Below the pieces are notes generated by a model. That model was not told the DNA's origin, did not search any database, and saw only the letters and a list, made by a program, of their open reading frames with translations. Below are positions 16,317 to 26,396 of a stretch of 64,000 nt of DNA, piece by piece. The stretch covers positions 4,393 to 68,392 of the forward strand of contig CAZIDP010000023.1 in NCBI GenBank assembly GCA_964537975.1, written 5' to 3'. The stretch comes from SCBR16-9 sp964537975. GTDB lineage: Bacteria; Hydrogenedentota; Hydrogenedentia; Hydrogenedentales; SCBR16-9. A program made the position numbers and the translations under genes. Position 1 is the stretch's first letter. Each line of letters opens with the position of its first letter.

Positions 16317-18791
16317 CTATGAACCCAATACTTGAATTACTTTGTGTGAGCGTTCTGCTATGTTGAGGAGATGGTCTCCCATGCGTTCAATGTGTGCCAA
16401 AGCATCAAGATAAATAACACCGGCTTGAACATTACATTCACCTGCATCCAGCCGTGATATATGCGCTTCGGTATAAACCCCGATCTGTTCGTCTATTTCA
16501 TTTTCAAATACGAATGCATCATCCAGACGGTGTAAGTTCTTTTTTTCCAGTATATCGTAAATCACCTGGAACAGCTTGTCCAGTGTCAGCAGCAGGCTGT
16601 TTATTTCCTCAACCCCGGCATTGGTAATATGCAACTTCCCTTCATTGAGTAACTTTCTTAACTCAATCATTTCTTCTGCATGATCACCCAGGCGTTCTGC
16701 ATCATTTACCGCGTGAATAAGCATGGGTATCAGACTGGAAGCATCTTGTTCCAGATTGGTTTGTGACAACCCTACCAGATATTCAGTCAATTCGAACTGT
16801 AATCGATCTATCAGTTCCTCCCGCTCTACTACCTTCACGACAAGATCTTTTTGGTCTTCACACAGCAAACTGCAACTTGCTATAACCGATTTCTCCCCCT
16901 GGCGTACCATATACAGCAATTCTCTGGAGGCTTGCTCTAATGCTATCCAGGGTGTTCGAAACAAATTCGGCTCAAGATATTGCAATACAGAATCTTTGTC
17001 AGCGTCTGTTAATGGAACTATGAGTTGACTAACACGGGCAACTTGATTTACAAATGGCAAGAAAAGAATGACATTAAATACATTGAATGCTGTATGCGCG
17101 TTGGCAACATGCCGAAGCAAATTTTCCGGATTGTCAGAAAAAACTTCCCCAGGTGTTATCCAGTCTATGAAGCCTAGAAAAACAGGCTGGCCATTCCAGA
17201 TTGGGATAAAAAATAATATATACATGTACAATGCACCAAACACATTGAACAAGGTATGGGCAATTGCTGTCCGACGCGCATTACGATTTGCACCAATTGC
17301 TGCCAGGTTTGCAGTAATAGTCGTACCTATGTTGTCACCTAAAATAAGGGGAACAGCAGTATAAAACCCAATCAATCCCTGGCTTGAAAGTGCCAAAACC
17401 AAACCTACTGTTGCTGTACTTGACTGTATCATGACAGTCATTATTGTACCGATCAAAATACAAATTAAAACACGACCAGCCGGGAGAAACATGCTGTCAA
17501 CCGGTGTACAATCCACCATTTTGAACCAGGCAATGAATTCTGGACTATGACGTAGTGGTTTTAATATGTCGGACATGGTAACCATCCCAAGAAACAGCAA
17601 TCCAAACCCAAGTATGGCTTGCCCCATATATTTATAATGCTGCTGGCGGCTTACAGACATTATCAACAAACCAATAGCAATAGAAGGAAATGCCAACTCA
17701 TCTAATTTAAATGCTATTATTTGAGCAGTCATGGTAGTGCCAATGTTTGCACCAAATATGACCCCGATTGACTGTTGAAGTGTCATTAACCCGGCATTTA
17801 CGAATCCAACTGTCATCACTGTGGTGGCTGTTGATGATTGCACCATACCGGCTATGGTTGCCCCGGCTGCAACTGCCATAAAACGATTGCGGGTCATAAA
17901 ATTCAGTATGCTTTTTAAACGCCGGTCGGCCATGCGCTGCAAGCCTTCTGACATAGCTTTCATACCATAAATAAAAATGGCAAGCCCTCCCAACAGCACA
18001 ACCGCCATCTTCAGCTTGCTCGTTGCCATCGCTTCAAATACCAATGCCTGGGCATGTATTCTGTCACTTTCCGAAATATCCTGGCGGTTGTCCAATATAT
18101 CAAGGGAAACAAAATACCGTCTAATAGTGTCACCCAGCTGCCAGGAATTTAATGCAAATCCATTTTCATCTGACAGTACCAGATCATTAGCAAGCCGTGC
18201 TCCATTTCCAGAGCCTTCTATCCTGAAAAACACTTCCACCCCTGCTGCTGGTGTACCATCTGCATTCCAGAGCCGTATTCCAAAATCTTCAATGATGCCG
18301 TTGGTAGTCGTTTCCAGTTCACGACCAATGCGCTCGATACCTGCCAATGCACGAAAACGAATTGGGTTTACCTCAGGGTTGTCGGGTAAAGAAGCAATAA
18401 TGATAGTGTCACCGGGACTATTACCAATCCTTAAATGGGCTCTTGCGACACCACCCACATCGGAATGGGCGAGGTACGTCACATCCTGTGATTCCTCAAT
18501 AATTGCGCCTGGAGAATCACTACTGATTTCAAACAATACAGGAACATGAGAAACTATCCGACGACTACCGCTTCCACCAAACAGACCAGGTTCAACCGGC
18601 CCTTCAACAACGACCCGGAAAGGCAATGCCAGCAATTCACCATATAGCCCTGTCTGATTCTCACCAGACGCGTGTGGGTCTTGTATCAGGCGATTGGGTT
18701 CTACAGATACACGGTCATCACAGGCAGTCAGGCCCAAGGCAGACAACAAAACAAGCAACGAAAGGATTGCCTTTGTCGATTTACATTTCAT
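16317..18791 (-). CDS. Ig-like lipoprotein domain / Na-Pi cotransporter / PhoU fusion
   Basis: An 824-residue three-part protein. Residues 1-24 form a lipoprotein signal with lipobox L-T-A-C24. Residues 45-250 look like two invasin-type Ig-like domains (a SDVGGVARAHLRIG turn, then FGIRLWNADGTPAAGVEV and SDENGFALNSWQLG). Residues 260-590 are a Na/phosphate cotransporter (NptA/PF02690 type) with the two signature repeats QSSTAT at 318-323 and 456-461, each followed by a G-x-N-x-G-T-T motif. Residues 615-820 are a PhoU-like helical domain. NptA-PhoU proteins are common; the lipoprotein Ig-like front end is not. The start at 18791 gives the clean signal; earlier Met codons add unrelated hydrophobic sequence. 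No pst/pho genes are near. Confidence 0.85.
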   Translation of the reverse strand: MKCKSTKAILSLLVLLSALGLTACDDRVSVEPNRLIQDPHASGENQTGLYGELLALPFRVVVEGPVEPGLFGGSGSRRIVSHVPVLFEISSDSPGAIIEESQDVTYLAHSDVGGVARAHLRIGNSPGDTIIIASLPDNPEVNPIRFRALAGIERIGRELETTTNGIIEDFGIRLWNADGTPAAGVEVFFRIEGSGNGARLANDLVLSDENGFALNSWQLGDTIRRYFVSLDILDNRQDISESDRIHAQALVFEAMATSKLKMAVVLLGGLAIFIYGMKAMSEGLQRMADRRLKSILNFMTRNRFMAVAAGATIAGMVQSSTATTVMTVGFVNAGLMTLQQSIGVIFGANIGTTMTAQIIAFKLDELAFPSIAIGLLIMSVSRQQHYKYMGQAILGFGLLFLGMVTMSDILKPLRHSPEFIAWFKMVDCTPVDSMFLPAGRVLICILIGTIMTVMIQSSTATVGLVLALSSQGLIGFYTAVPLILGDNIGTTITANLAAIGANRNARRTAIAHTLFNVFGALYMYILFFIPIWNGQPVFLGFIDWITPGEVFSDNPENLLRHVANAHTAFNVFNVILFLPFVNQVARVSQLIVPLTDADKDSVLQYLEPNLFRTPWIALEQASRELLYMVRQGEKSVIASCSLLCEDQKDLVVKVVEREELIDRLQFELTEYLVGLSQTNLEQDASSLIPMLIHAVNDAERLGDHAEEMIELRKLLNEGKLHITNAGVEEINSLLLTLDKLFQVIYDILEKKNLHRLDDAFVFENEIDEQIGVYTEAHISRLDAGECNVQAGVIYLDALAHIERMGDHLLNIAERSHKVIQVLGS

Positions 18792-19093
18792 ATGGTAAGC
18801 TTTGCTGCATATTAGCATGAGATATGATTCCCGCCCAAAGAAAACAATTTCAATTAATTCAAAGAAATGCAAGAAAAATAGGTGAATAGCAAGAAAAAAT
18901 ATGCTCCCCAAACATGAAAAATACCTGCACCCAACTAAAAACTAACTTCATTCTAACAAAAAATCAGGAAAAAGCTCAATGTATACTCCAGAAAAAAGAA
19001 TCACCGTATGTTTTGCGATTATCGAATGACAGTAACTAACCGGTTATAATGAATAATGGCATTAATTTACCGCTGAAACAGGATATTTTTATT
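18792..19093. other. Intergenic region between divergent genes
   Basis: Contains the promoters of the Na/Pi fusion (minus) and the threonine aldolase (plus). It is AT-rich, and no gene, RNA or clear operator was recognised. An AGGA at 19078-19081 serves as the ribosome site of the aldolase. Confidence 0.5.
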
Positions 19094-20107
19094 ATGCAGG
19101 TTGATTTACGCAGCGACACTGTTACGAAACCAGACGCAGAAATGCGCGCGTGCATGGCAAATGCCGAAGTTGGTGATGACGTATATGGCGAAGACCCAAC
19201 TATCAACGCTTTACAATCCTACGCCGCACAGCTGTTGGGTAAAGATGCCGCCCTCTTTGTTCCCAGTGGTACGATGGCCAACTTATTGGCCTTTTTAAGC
19301 CAGACCCGGCCTGGAGAAACGTTACTTATGCACCAAGATGCACACCCCTACCTTTATGAAGGTGCAAATATCGCCTGGGTTGGCGGCTTGATGCCCGGGT
19401 TATTGCAGGGTGATTGTGGGATAATTCATGTCGATGAGATCAAAAAGAATCTTATCCTTACAAATGACCCACACCGATCAAACACGACGCTGGTTGCACT
19501 TGAAAACACATCAAACCGGGGAGGAGGCGCTTTTTATACCACAAATGAATTCCAACAGATACGAGATTTTGCGAAATCAGTGAACATGAAAATCCATTGT
19601 GATGGAGCACGTTTGTTCAATGCTGTTGTTGCTACCGGTGCCCTGCCAAAAGATTATGCCGATTGTTGTAATACAATTTCGATTTGCCTTTCAAAAGGAC
19701 TTGGGGCACCTGTCGGTTCGCTATTATGTGGCGATGAAGAAACCATACATCAGGCGCTTCGATATCGAAAGATGCTGGGTGGTGGTATGCGTCAAGCAGG
19801 CATATTGGCTGCCGCGGGATTGTATGCGTTGCAACACAACATTAACGATTTACAGCATGATCACCATCGTGCCCAAACCTTTCGACATGCACTCGAGACA
19901 TCTGGTGTTACTTTCAGCATGCCGAGTCCCACCAATATTCTTTATATTGAGGTATCAGATGCGGCAAAAGCAGTGGATATACTAAAAGAAAATAATATTC
20001 TGGTTATTGCAACTGCTATAAACCAAATCAGAGTTGTGTTTCATCGGGACATAGATGACGATGGTCTGAATCACGCAATCACAGTATTCAGAAAAGCTTT
20101 GATTTGA
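19094..20107 (+). CDS. ltaE: Low-specificity L-threonine aldolase
   Basis: A PLP enzyme that splits L-threonine (and allo-threonine) to glycine and acetaldehyde. Starting at the ATG at 19094 gives the standard N-terminus MQVDLRSDTVTKP and 337 residues, near the family's usual 333-345. An upstream ATG at 19049 adds 15 residues without a ribosome site. Marks of the family are GDDVYGEDP, PSGTMANL, the H-C-D-G-A-R-L-F-N segment, and PLP-binding K201 in SICLSKGLGAPVGS. It stands alone, convergent with the next gene. Confidence 0.95.
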   Translation: MQVDLRSDTVTKPDAEMRACMANAEVGDDVYGEDPTINALQSYAAQLLGKDAALFVPSGTMANLLAFLSQTRPGETLLMHQDAHPYLYEGANIAWVGGLMPGLLQGDCGIIHVDEIKKNLILTNDPHRSNTTLVALENTSNRGGGAFYTTNEFQQIRDFAKSVNMKIHCDGARLFNAVVATGALPKDYADCCNTISICLSKGLGAPVGSLLCGDEETIHQALRYRKMLGGGMRQAGILAAAGLYALQHNINDLQHDHHRAQTFRHALETSGVTFSMPSPTNILYIEVSDAAKAVDILKENNILVIATAINQIRVVFHRDIDDDGLNHAITVFRKALI

Positions 20108-20121
20108 AAATAATGCTTTGT

Positions 20122-21711
20122 TCAGTCAACCATAGTCAGTTTGATATCTAAATGAATATCTCCAGCGTTATGCGATATTAACGCTGCGACATCTTCAATG
20201 CTGGATGCAACAGACACATAGTATTCACCGGCTTGTCGGTACTCTGGCTCTGTATATCCTTTTATTGCACCAACTTGCGCCAACAACAATCCTGTTTCAA
20301 AAATATCGTTTACCAATATATCCGGGTGCATTTTTAAGAATATATTCGCAGGACTACTGATGGGGAGACTGTTGGCAATTGGCGAACTCAACATCTCTCG
20401 CGCCAGGGTGTTGCTGGTGCTGAACAACAATTTATTGTTTAAGATACCCAATGTGGGTTCCAGCGCAGGTCCCCCTAACATTGGAATATAAACCAATCCA
20501 GCTTCGGAGTCGCGCCTGGGCCATGAGGTTGTTGTATCTATGGCCGGATGCGATTCAGGGACAGCTTCTAACAAGGATTGAATCAGCACCGCATTACAAT
20601 CGGCCATAGCCACAATTTCTGGGACGGGGAACATTTCAAAATTATCGATTCGTACCAACGTCAAAGAAAGATCATTTCTTACATGCTCGAAAAGCGTTGA
20701 AATCAAGTGACGAAATGACAAGGCATCCTCATCTGCGTCATTCTCAAACCAGGTATCAAAAATGGACAGCGGGTGAGGCGCATCACTGTCGCCATTATCC
20801 AGAGCGTCGTATAACGCAGTCCAAGTGTCGGCAACAGGCTTGTTGAAATTCAGGGCCAAGCTGACCGCACCATGGGGCGGCTCATATAATCTGACAGGTT
20901 GAAGTCCATTTAATAGTGGCGCAAACTGTCGCTGCGTTTGTTCATTAATAGTAATGCGACATCCAAGCCAAGCGGATTTAGGTTCTATCATTAATGCAAT
21001 TCGCACATTATCAAAATACGAACCCAATACCGTTGAATCATCGAAATCAAAATGGGCATGTATGTCTTCTGCACCCATTTCTTGAATTGCCTTATTGAAA
21101 GCTTCGAGTCCGATTGCCTGGTCTGTCTTTAAAGTCAATGCATTTATCAAGGCATCACGTGATCGGCTTACCAGCAGAATTCGCCCGCGAACCGCATAAT
21201 AACCTACTCCATCAGGCAGCATGCGCATGTCAAGACCACCAGCGTAATCACGAGTAGCGGGTGAAAACCAATCATAAACATATTCAATCAGGGTACCAAT
21301 GCGACTCATACGTGTGGCAAATAAGACATCATCAAATTCATGAATATCTTTACCAGAAATATGACATACATCATGTAACAGATTGTTGATAATCCAGTCT
21401 GGGGCACCTGCTTCGAATGTACCCATTGCAGATATTTCCGAAACATTGTACCGACTGGGCAGTAATTGCCATACATCAGAATCTGTCACTGTTTCCCGTT
21501 TTTCCAGTACATTACGCAAATACACATTGTAGGTTTGATCAAATGGAATGACCTCTGCCATGGAATGTGTATCTCGTGTAACCCACAACCCCCACCCCAA
21601 AATAAACAACGTAGCAAGAAGCAGAATCCGCCCAATACGTCTCCCCCTCTTTTTTTGCTGACGCCTGTATTTGGTACCGGAGTGAGACATCATTCGAATT
21701 GAATCACTCAC
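20122..21711 (-). CDS. Membrane-anchored protein of unknown function
   Basis: This 529-residue protein has a very basic N-terminus, one transmembrane helix at about 27-45, and a long presumed extracytoplasmic domain without cysteine-rich or enzyme motifs. Repeated strand-helix units with LLVSRSRDALINAL and LLFSTSNTLAREML resemble the duplicated modules of DUF3352-like proteins; this is only a resemblance. The GTG start at 21711 lies 3 bases after the ceramidase stop, with GGGGAGAG inside the end of that gene as ribosome site. The pair should therefore be made together. Whether this protein works with the ceramidase is unknown. Confidence 0.72.
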   Translation of the reverse strand: MSDSIRMMSHSGTKYRRQQKKRGRRIGRILLLATLFILGWGLWVTRDTHSMAEVIPFDQTYNVYLRNVLEKRETVTDSDVWQLLPSRYNVSEISAMGTFEAGAPDWIINNLLHDVCHISGKDIHEFDDVLFATRMSRIGTLIEYVYDWFSPATRDYAGGLDMRMLPDGVGYYAVRGRILLVSRSRDALINALTLKTDQAIGLEAFNKAIQEMGAEDIHAHFDFDDSTVLGSYFDNVRIALMIEPKSAWLGCRITINEQTQRQFAPLLNGLQPVRLYEPPHGAVSLALNFNKPVADTWTALYDALDNGDSDAPHPLSIFDTWFENDADEDALSFRHLISTLFEHVRNDLSLTLVRIDNFEMFPVPEIVAMADCNAVLIQSLLEAVPESHPAIDTTTSWPRRDSEAGLVYIPMLGGPALEPTLGILNNKLLFSTSNTLAREMLSSPIANSLPISSPANIFLKMHPDILVNDIFETGLLLAQVGAIKGYTEPEYRQAGEYYVSVASSIEDVAALISHNAGDIHLDIKLTMVD

Positions 21712-21714
21712 TAC

Positions 21715-24102
21715 TTACTCTCCCCGAAGTGAAAATGTTGTGTACGCACCAGTTTTTCCTTCATCATTACGGAAGGCAACATGCATCTCTCTCCTGTGTG
21801 GATGAAATACAACACTGTGCCGTGTATTAGAATTCCATATTCTGTTCTGTTGTGGCTGTCCTGACTCTTCATCTCGGAGTATGTGTTGTAATCTGTCAAG
21901 GGACAATACCGCTTCGTTTTGTACCAGCAAGTCTGCCCTTTCATACCGTATTCGCGTAGCCTCATCCAACAAGGGCATTCTCGGGTCTACACCCAGTAAT
22001 ATACCATCTTGCGGTTCACGCACCTGCATTGAATCATTATAGGACACCACAACCGCTCTGGGATTTTCATTATCAAAGCCAGCAATTAATAATTGGTAAC
22101 CAGGCACCGGATGAACATTTTCTATCTTTTCCAACGCACCTGACACCGTTGTAGTTTGTGAGAGGATGTCACGTAATAGTAATTCAGGTGCAATATGGTT
22201 TTCCACAGCGTAGTTGGTTAATGGCAATCTTTCGAGGCAAAGCACCAAGCCGGCATCATTCATACCGCTGTATACACCGCTGTTCCAGCCAAAGCCAACC
22301 TGTATCAAACGTCTTCCCGTATCTGGCCTGATCTCTACAACATATCCCTCTTCCTCTACGACCCAGTCCAGGTTACGGGCAACCAGCAAACTGTCATTGC
22401 CAGCCCGATCATCAGTAACTGCCAACATGGTACAAAAAGGCAATTTAAATAATGAATCACGGTCATCAACATAGGGCAAATGCCCTGCATGTTGCAACAA
22501 CCAGACTTTATCAAAATGTAAATCTGCGCCTGTTGCAATTCCTTCAATCTCAAGTCGCAAGTCAGCAGAAATACCAGAAAGATGAGAACGAACGGCATAC
22601 CCAAGTGCTGGTAAAGCAACCGAGGAAGGATTTATAAATGATGGCAGAATACCCCATATACCGGTATCTGGAATTAATTGGTGCTCAATTATTGGTTCAT
22701 GAATGTACTCATCAAAGCGCTCCAACAAGGTATGTCCCATGAGACGGCCTAATTGATAACCTCGCACATAGGAGGTACCTTCCAATAGCAGATACGCACC
22801 ATTATCTACAGTGTCTGGTTCTGGAATTTGAATGTTATCAAGATCAAGAGAATATACATTCAAAGCCTGAGCATCTTCAGTATCCGGGGGAGGCTTGCGC
22901 ATCATATACTCGAATTCTTCATAAAACCAGTCAGCAATGCGTGGTCCGTAAAAATTCAATGAGCTTTCATAAGTAGATTCCGCATAGTGCTCCCAGGGAA
23001 GAAAATAGAGCAATGCATCATTTGCCAGTCCAATGACATATTGACGTTCATAACCACGATTCAATGCTCGTTGACGCAATTCAAGACCAATTTCCACCAC
23101 AGGTTCACCAGGGAAAAAAGTTAGTAACAGGTCATCAATTTCGAGCGTTTGCAATATCACTGACTCGGGAAACAAACCCGGTGACATGGTATGTGGCAAC
23201 TGCGCACGGGTGTGCCCAACATAAATGCTGGCTTCACCACACAAAATATCATTTGCGGCCCCTTTTACCTGTAAGGCCAACAAGTTTCCGACTGACGTAA
23301 CCCGATTCCAGCCTTCGTTATTGTCTGGATTTCCAGCAGACTGGTTACCGAGAGCTCCATTCAAAAATATTGCGATGCAGCCTTCCGTAGACATTTGTTC
23401 CAGCTCTTCATAGAAGACTCCGGGGAAATCGGCGGAAAAATTATATTGGTCGCTTCTCGGCACCAAAGTAGGGTGAGCAGCTAAAATTCCAACAATAGAA
23501 ATTGGATTGCCGTCTGCATCATCAACACGAATGACACCAATCTCATTATCGATCGGCCCATCGGGGTTAGCCCTGTTTGTTGAAAGGCCAGGATTACGCG
23601 CAGCACCATAGCCTATGGAAGCTCTGCTTCGATTCTCGTAAGCTTGTCGCATGGACTCAGCAATATGGTATGACAATACGTCGACAACCTCAGGCATATA
23701 ACGTCCACTAATAAGGCGAAAGAGCAATTCTCTATGGATACCGCCCGGCCCGTTATGGGTATGCGTAGCAGTAAGAATAATATTCTCGGAGGGAATCTGT
23801 CCTGGAGCCAATTCCAGCACACGTTCACGTAGCTCTGTTGAAATAAGCAACAAATCTACACTAACAAGAAAAACTTGTGTTTCACCATCATCCAGATACA
23901 GGCTGCGTGCCCATAACGGATCATGTGTGCCTGTAGCTCCGCGGCCCTGTCGCGCACCATAGCCATGCAATGGCACACCCAACATTGGCGTTATTTCAAT
24001 TTTGGCAACACCAGCTTCCAATGCATCGGCGAATTGGTGAGCTGACAAACATCCCAAAAAAAGTCCCAAAAGCAGACCCGACAGTAATAAGCGAAACTTC
24101 AT
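21715..24102 (-). CDS. Neutral-ceramidase-like domain fused to a C45 Ntn-hydrolase domain
   Basis: A 795-residue exported protein with two amide-hydrolase-like halves. Residues 28-400 match the neutral/alkaline ceramidase family, which splits N-acyl-sphingosine. It opens with AGVAKIEITPMLGVPLHGYG and has the zinc-site H114-T-H116 (TATHTHNGPGG) and H210 (AAHP). NGALGNQSAG is at the place of the catalytic-serine loop, S255 being the candidate. Residues 438-795 match the C45 acyltransferase/hydrolase family (penicillin acyl-transferase type): GTSYVRGYQLGRLMG, candidate nucleophile C557 in LPFCTML, then ARNLDW. A signal peptide ends near C18, which could be a lipoprotein site. C45 enzymes normally self-cleave just before the cysteine. 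An AAAGGA ribosome site precedes the ATG. The joint substrate is unknown. Confidence 0.85.
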   Translation of the reverse strand: MKFRLLLSGLLLGLFLGCLSAHQFADALEAGVAKIEITPMLGVPLHGYGARQGRGATGTHDPLWARSLYLDDGETQVFLVSVDLLLISTELRERVLELAPGQIPSENIILTATHTHNGPGGIHRELLFRLISGRYMPEVVDVLSYHIAESMRQAYENRSRASIGYGAARNPGLSTNRANPDGPIDNEIGVIRVDDADGNPISIVGILAAHPTLVPRSDQYNFSADFPGVFYEELEQMSTEGCIAIFLNGALGNQSAGNPDNNEGWNRVTSVGNLLALQVKGAANDILCGEASIYVGHTRAQLPHTMSPGLFPESVILQTLEIDDLLLTFFPGEPVVEIGLELRQRALNRGYERQYVIGLANDALLYFLPWEHYAESTYESSLNFYGPRIADWFYEEFEYMMRKPPPDTEDAQALNVYSLDLDNIQIPEPDTVDNGAYLLLEGTSYVRGYQLGRLMGHTLLERFDEYIHEPIIEHQLIPDTGIWGILPSFINPSSVALPALGYAVRSHLSGISADLRLEIEGIATGADLHFDKVWLLQHAGHLPYVDDRDSLFKLPFCTMLAVTDDRAGNDSLLVARNLDWVVEEEGYVVEIRPDTGRRLIQVGFGWNSGVYSGMNDAGLVLCLERLPLTNYAVENHIAPELLLRDILSQTTTVSGALEKIENVHPVPGYQLLIAGFDNENPRAVVVSYNDSMQVREPQDGILLGVDPRMPLLDEATRIRYERADLLVQNEAVLSLDRLQHILRDEESGQPQQNRIWNSNTRHSVVFHPHRREMHVAFRNDEGKTGAYTTFSLRGE

Positions 24103-24276
24103 CAGGTTCCTTTCACATAATATGAATCACTGGTCTCAAACGTCAATTCATACACTTGTGTCCAAGTCTCCAAGAGTCCATGTATTCAGCGCCAGAACAC
24201 TAAGAACTATACATCAGCAGTACATACACTTCAAATAAGACAAACCGCACATAACAGCAGCATGCTGAAGCACGTA

Positions 24277-26181
24277 TCAAGCAGCGGTACTGCCTGTACC
24301 ATCTCCCCCTTGTTGATGATATTTTTCAACATAAATATGCAGCACAGCAATATCGGCGGCCCGAACTCCCATGACGCGGGAGGCTTGTCCAAAATTTACT
24401 GGTCGGATAGCTTTCAATTGATCCTTACTTTCACGTGGTAAGCCGGGTATGCCTTCATAATCCAGCCCAGAGGGGATGATTTTGTTTTCAGCGCGTTTGA
24501 AGCGATCAATATCTCGCTGTTGACGTTCGATGTACCCATTATACTTCACACGGATTTCGACTTGCTCAGCCGCCTCAAATGGAATAAGCAAGTCTGGCGG
24601 TGCCAGCTCCCAGACGTCTTTCAAGGTTATTTTAGGACGCCGCAACAATTGATCGGCTGGTTGCGTTTCATTAATAGGTTCACTATCACAAGCTTTAAGA
24701 TAACAGTTTACCGTATCAGAGGGAGCTATCATAACTTTGGACAAGCGCTGAATTTCAGCCTGAATAGTGTCTTCCCTGACGCGTATCTGCTCAAGTAAAA
24801 CATCATTATTAAAGCCATATTTTGCCATACGCACGTCCGCATTGTCATGACGCAAATGAAGCCGATATTCAGCTCGGGATGTAAAAAGACGATACGGCTC
24901 AATTACCCCACGCGTTACCAGATCGTCCACCAATACTCCCAGATAGGCTTCGCTTCTTGGAATATACATGGGTTCCCTGCCGTCGAGTTTGCGAACCGCA
25001 TTAAGTGCACTGTATAAACCCAGGGCTGCTGCCTCCTCGTAACCGGAAGTGCCACAAATTTGGCCAGCATGATATAAGCCATCGACCAATTTGGTTTCCA
25101 AAGTCAGCTTCAATTGGGTTGGCGGTATAAAATCATATTCAACTGCATACCCTGGTCGAATGATTTCCGCTTCTTCCAGTCCTGGAACTGTATGGAGGAA
25201 TTTCAATTGAACATCTTCGGGCAAGCTGGTTGAAAGGCCGTTCACATACACTTCAGAAGTCATTAAACCTTCCGGTTCAAGAAAAATACGGTGTTCAATT
25301 TTTTCTGGAAAACGCATCACTTTGTCTTCAATACTCGGACAATAACGGGCGCCAATCCCTTCAATTTTTCCAGAAAATAGCGGAGACCGATCAAGGTTCT
25401 GGCGAATTACTTCATGGGTATGCTCATTGGAATAGGTGAGCCAGCAAGATATTTTGTTCGGATTAAATCCATCAATCGGTGTAGAGAACGAAAATGGCCG
25501 GGGCATGTCATCACCATTTTGCGCTTGCATAGAGGAAGTATCGATACTTCTTTTGTGGATTCGGGGCACTGTACCAGTTTTCATACGACCAACTTCAAAA
25601 CCAATGCGTCGATAGGTCTGAGAAAGTGCATCGGCTGGTTGGTCCCCTCCGCGACCGCCATCAATGGTTTTCATGCCAAAATGCAATCGTCCACCTAAAA
25701 ACGTACCTGTACAAACGATGACACACTGCGCGGTAATTTCATTACCGACAGAAGTAATAATTCCACAGACGACAGGATTATGACCTGGTTTTTCTTGAAG
25801 AATTAAATCCTGTACCTCTAGTTGTTTCAAGGTCAGGTTCGGTGTTTCATCACATACCCGCTTCATGTCGAACTGGTACATGATACGATCCGCCTGTGCC
25901 CGGGGGGAATGTACAGCAGGCCCTTTGGAACGATTCAACATTTTGTATTGAATCCCGGTGCGATCAATGCAACGGCCCATCTCCCCCCCCATGGCATCAA
26001 TCTCTCGGACGAGCTGCCCCTTGGCAATGCCGCCAATAGCGGGATTGCATGGCATTTTGCCAATATCGTCAAGTTTCATCGTGGCAAGCAATGTTTTTTT
26101 ACCCATCCGGGCGCTTGCGAGTGCCGCTTCGATTCCTGCGTGTCCCCCACCAATCACAATGATGTCATAGTCTCTGTTCAT
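24277..26181 (-). CDS. mnmG: tRNA uridine-5-carboxymethylaminomethyl modification enzyme MnmG (GidA)
   Basis: With MnmE, this FAD protein installs the cmnm5 group on the wobble uridine of some tRNAs. The 634-residue length is normal. It begins with the FAD motif GGGHAGIEAA and has the family signatures KMPCNPAIGGIAKGQLVREI, GPAVHSPRAQADR and the GTFLGGRLHFG segment. In the C-terminal half CGTSGYEEAAALG and DNADVRM are typical. The ATG at 26181 follows a run of nine T's with GGAG 17 bases upstream, an unusual spacing. mnmE is not in the window. Confidence 0.96.
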   Translation of the reverse strand: MNRDYDIIVIGGGHAGIEAALASARMGKKTLLATMKLDDIGKMPCNPAIGGIAKGQLVREIDAMGGEMGRCIDRTGIQYKMLNRSKGPAVHSPRAQADRIMYQFDMKRVCDETPNLTLKQLEVQDLILQEKPGHNPVVCGIITSVGNEITAQCVIVCTGTFLGGRLHFGMKTIDGGRGGDQPADALSQTYRRIGFEVGRMKTGTVPRIHKRSIDTSSMQAQNGDDMPRPFSFSTPIDGFNPNKISCWLTYSNEHTHEVIRQNLDRSPLFSGKIEGIGARYCPSIEDKVMRFPEKIEHRIFLEPEGLMTSEVYVNGLSTSLPEDVQLKFLHTVPGLEEAEIIRPGYAVEYDFIPPTQLKLTLETKLVDGLYHAGQICGTSGYEEAAALGLYSALNAVRKLDGREPMYIPRSEAYLGVLVDDLVTRGVIEPYRLFTSRAEYRLHLRHDNADVRMAKYGFNNDVLLEQIRVREDTIQAEIQRLSKVMIAPSDTVNCYLKACDSEPINETQPADQLLRRPKITLKDVWELAPPDLLIPFEAAEQVEIRVKYNGYIERQQRDIDRFKRAENKIIPSGLDYEGIPGLPRESKDQLKAIRPVNFGQASRVMGVRAADIAVLHIYVEKYHQQGGDGTGSTAA

Positions 26182-26337
26182 AAAAAAAAAGTTACCAACT
26201 CCGGTATAAAATATTACTGAAGGATTATTGAGCTGAAGGGTTATTGAATAGCGTTGTAAGGTATCGGTATTGACCAGTCAAGGTTAAGTATTTTAGCACA
26301 TTTAAGCACAAAGTAAATAACATGGAACTGGCGCTAT

Positions 26338-26365
26338 AAAAAAAACCCTCCGAAAAGGAGGGTTT
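26338..26365 (-). terminator. Rho-independent terminator of hppA
   Basis: On the minus strand a 9-bp perfect stem (AAACCCTCC / GGAGGGTTT, 5-base loop) ends in a run of eight T's. It lies 30-60 bases after the stop of the pyrophosphatase gene. Confidence 0.9.
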
Positions 26366-26396
26366 GTAAGACACGGCTATGCTAAATAATACGAAA

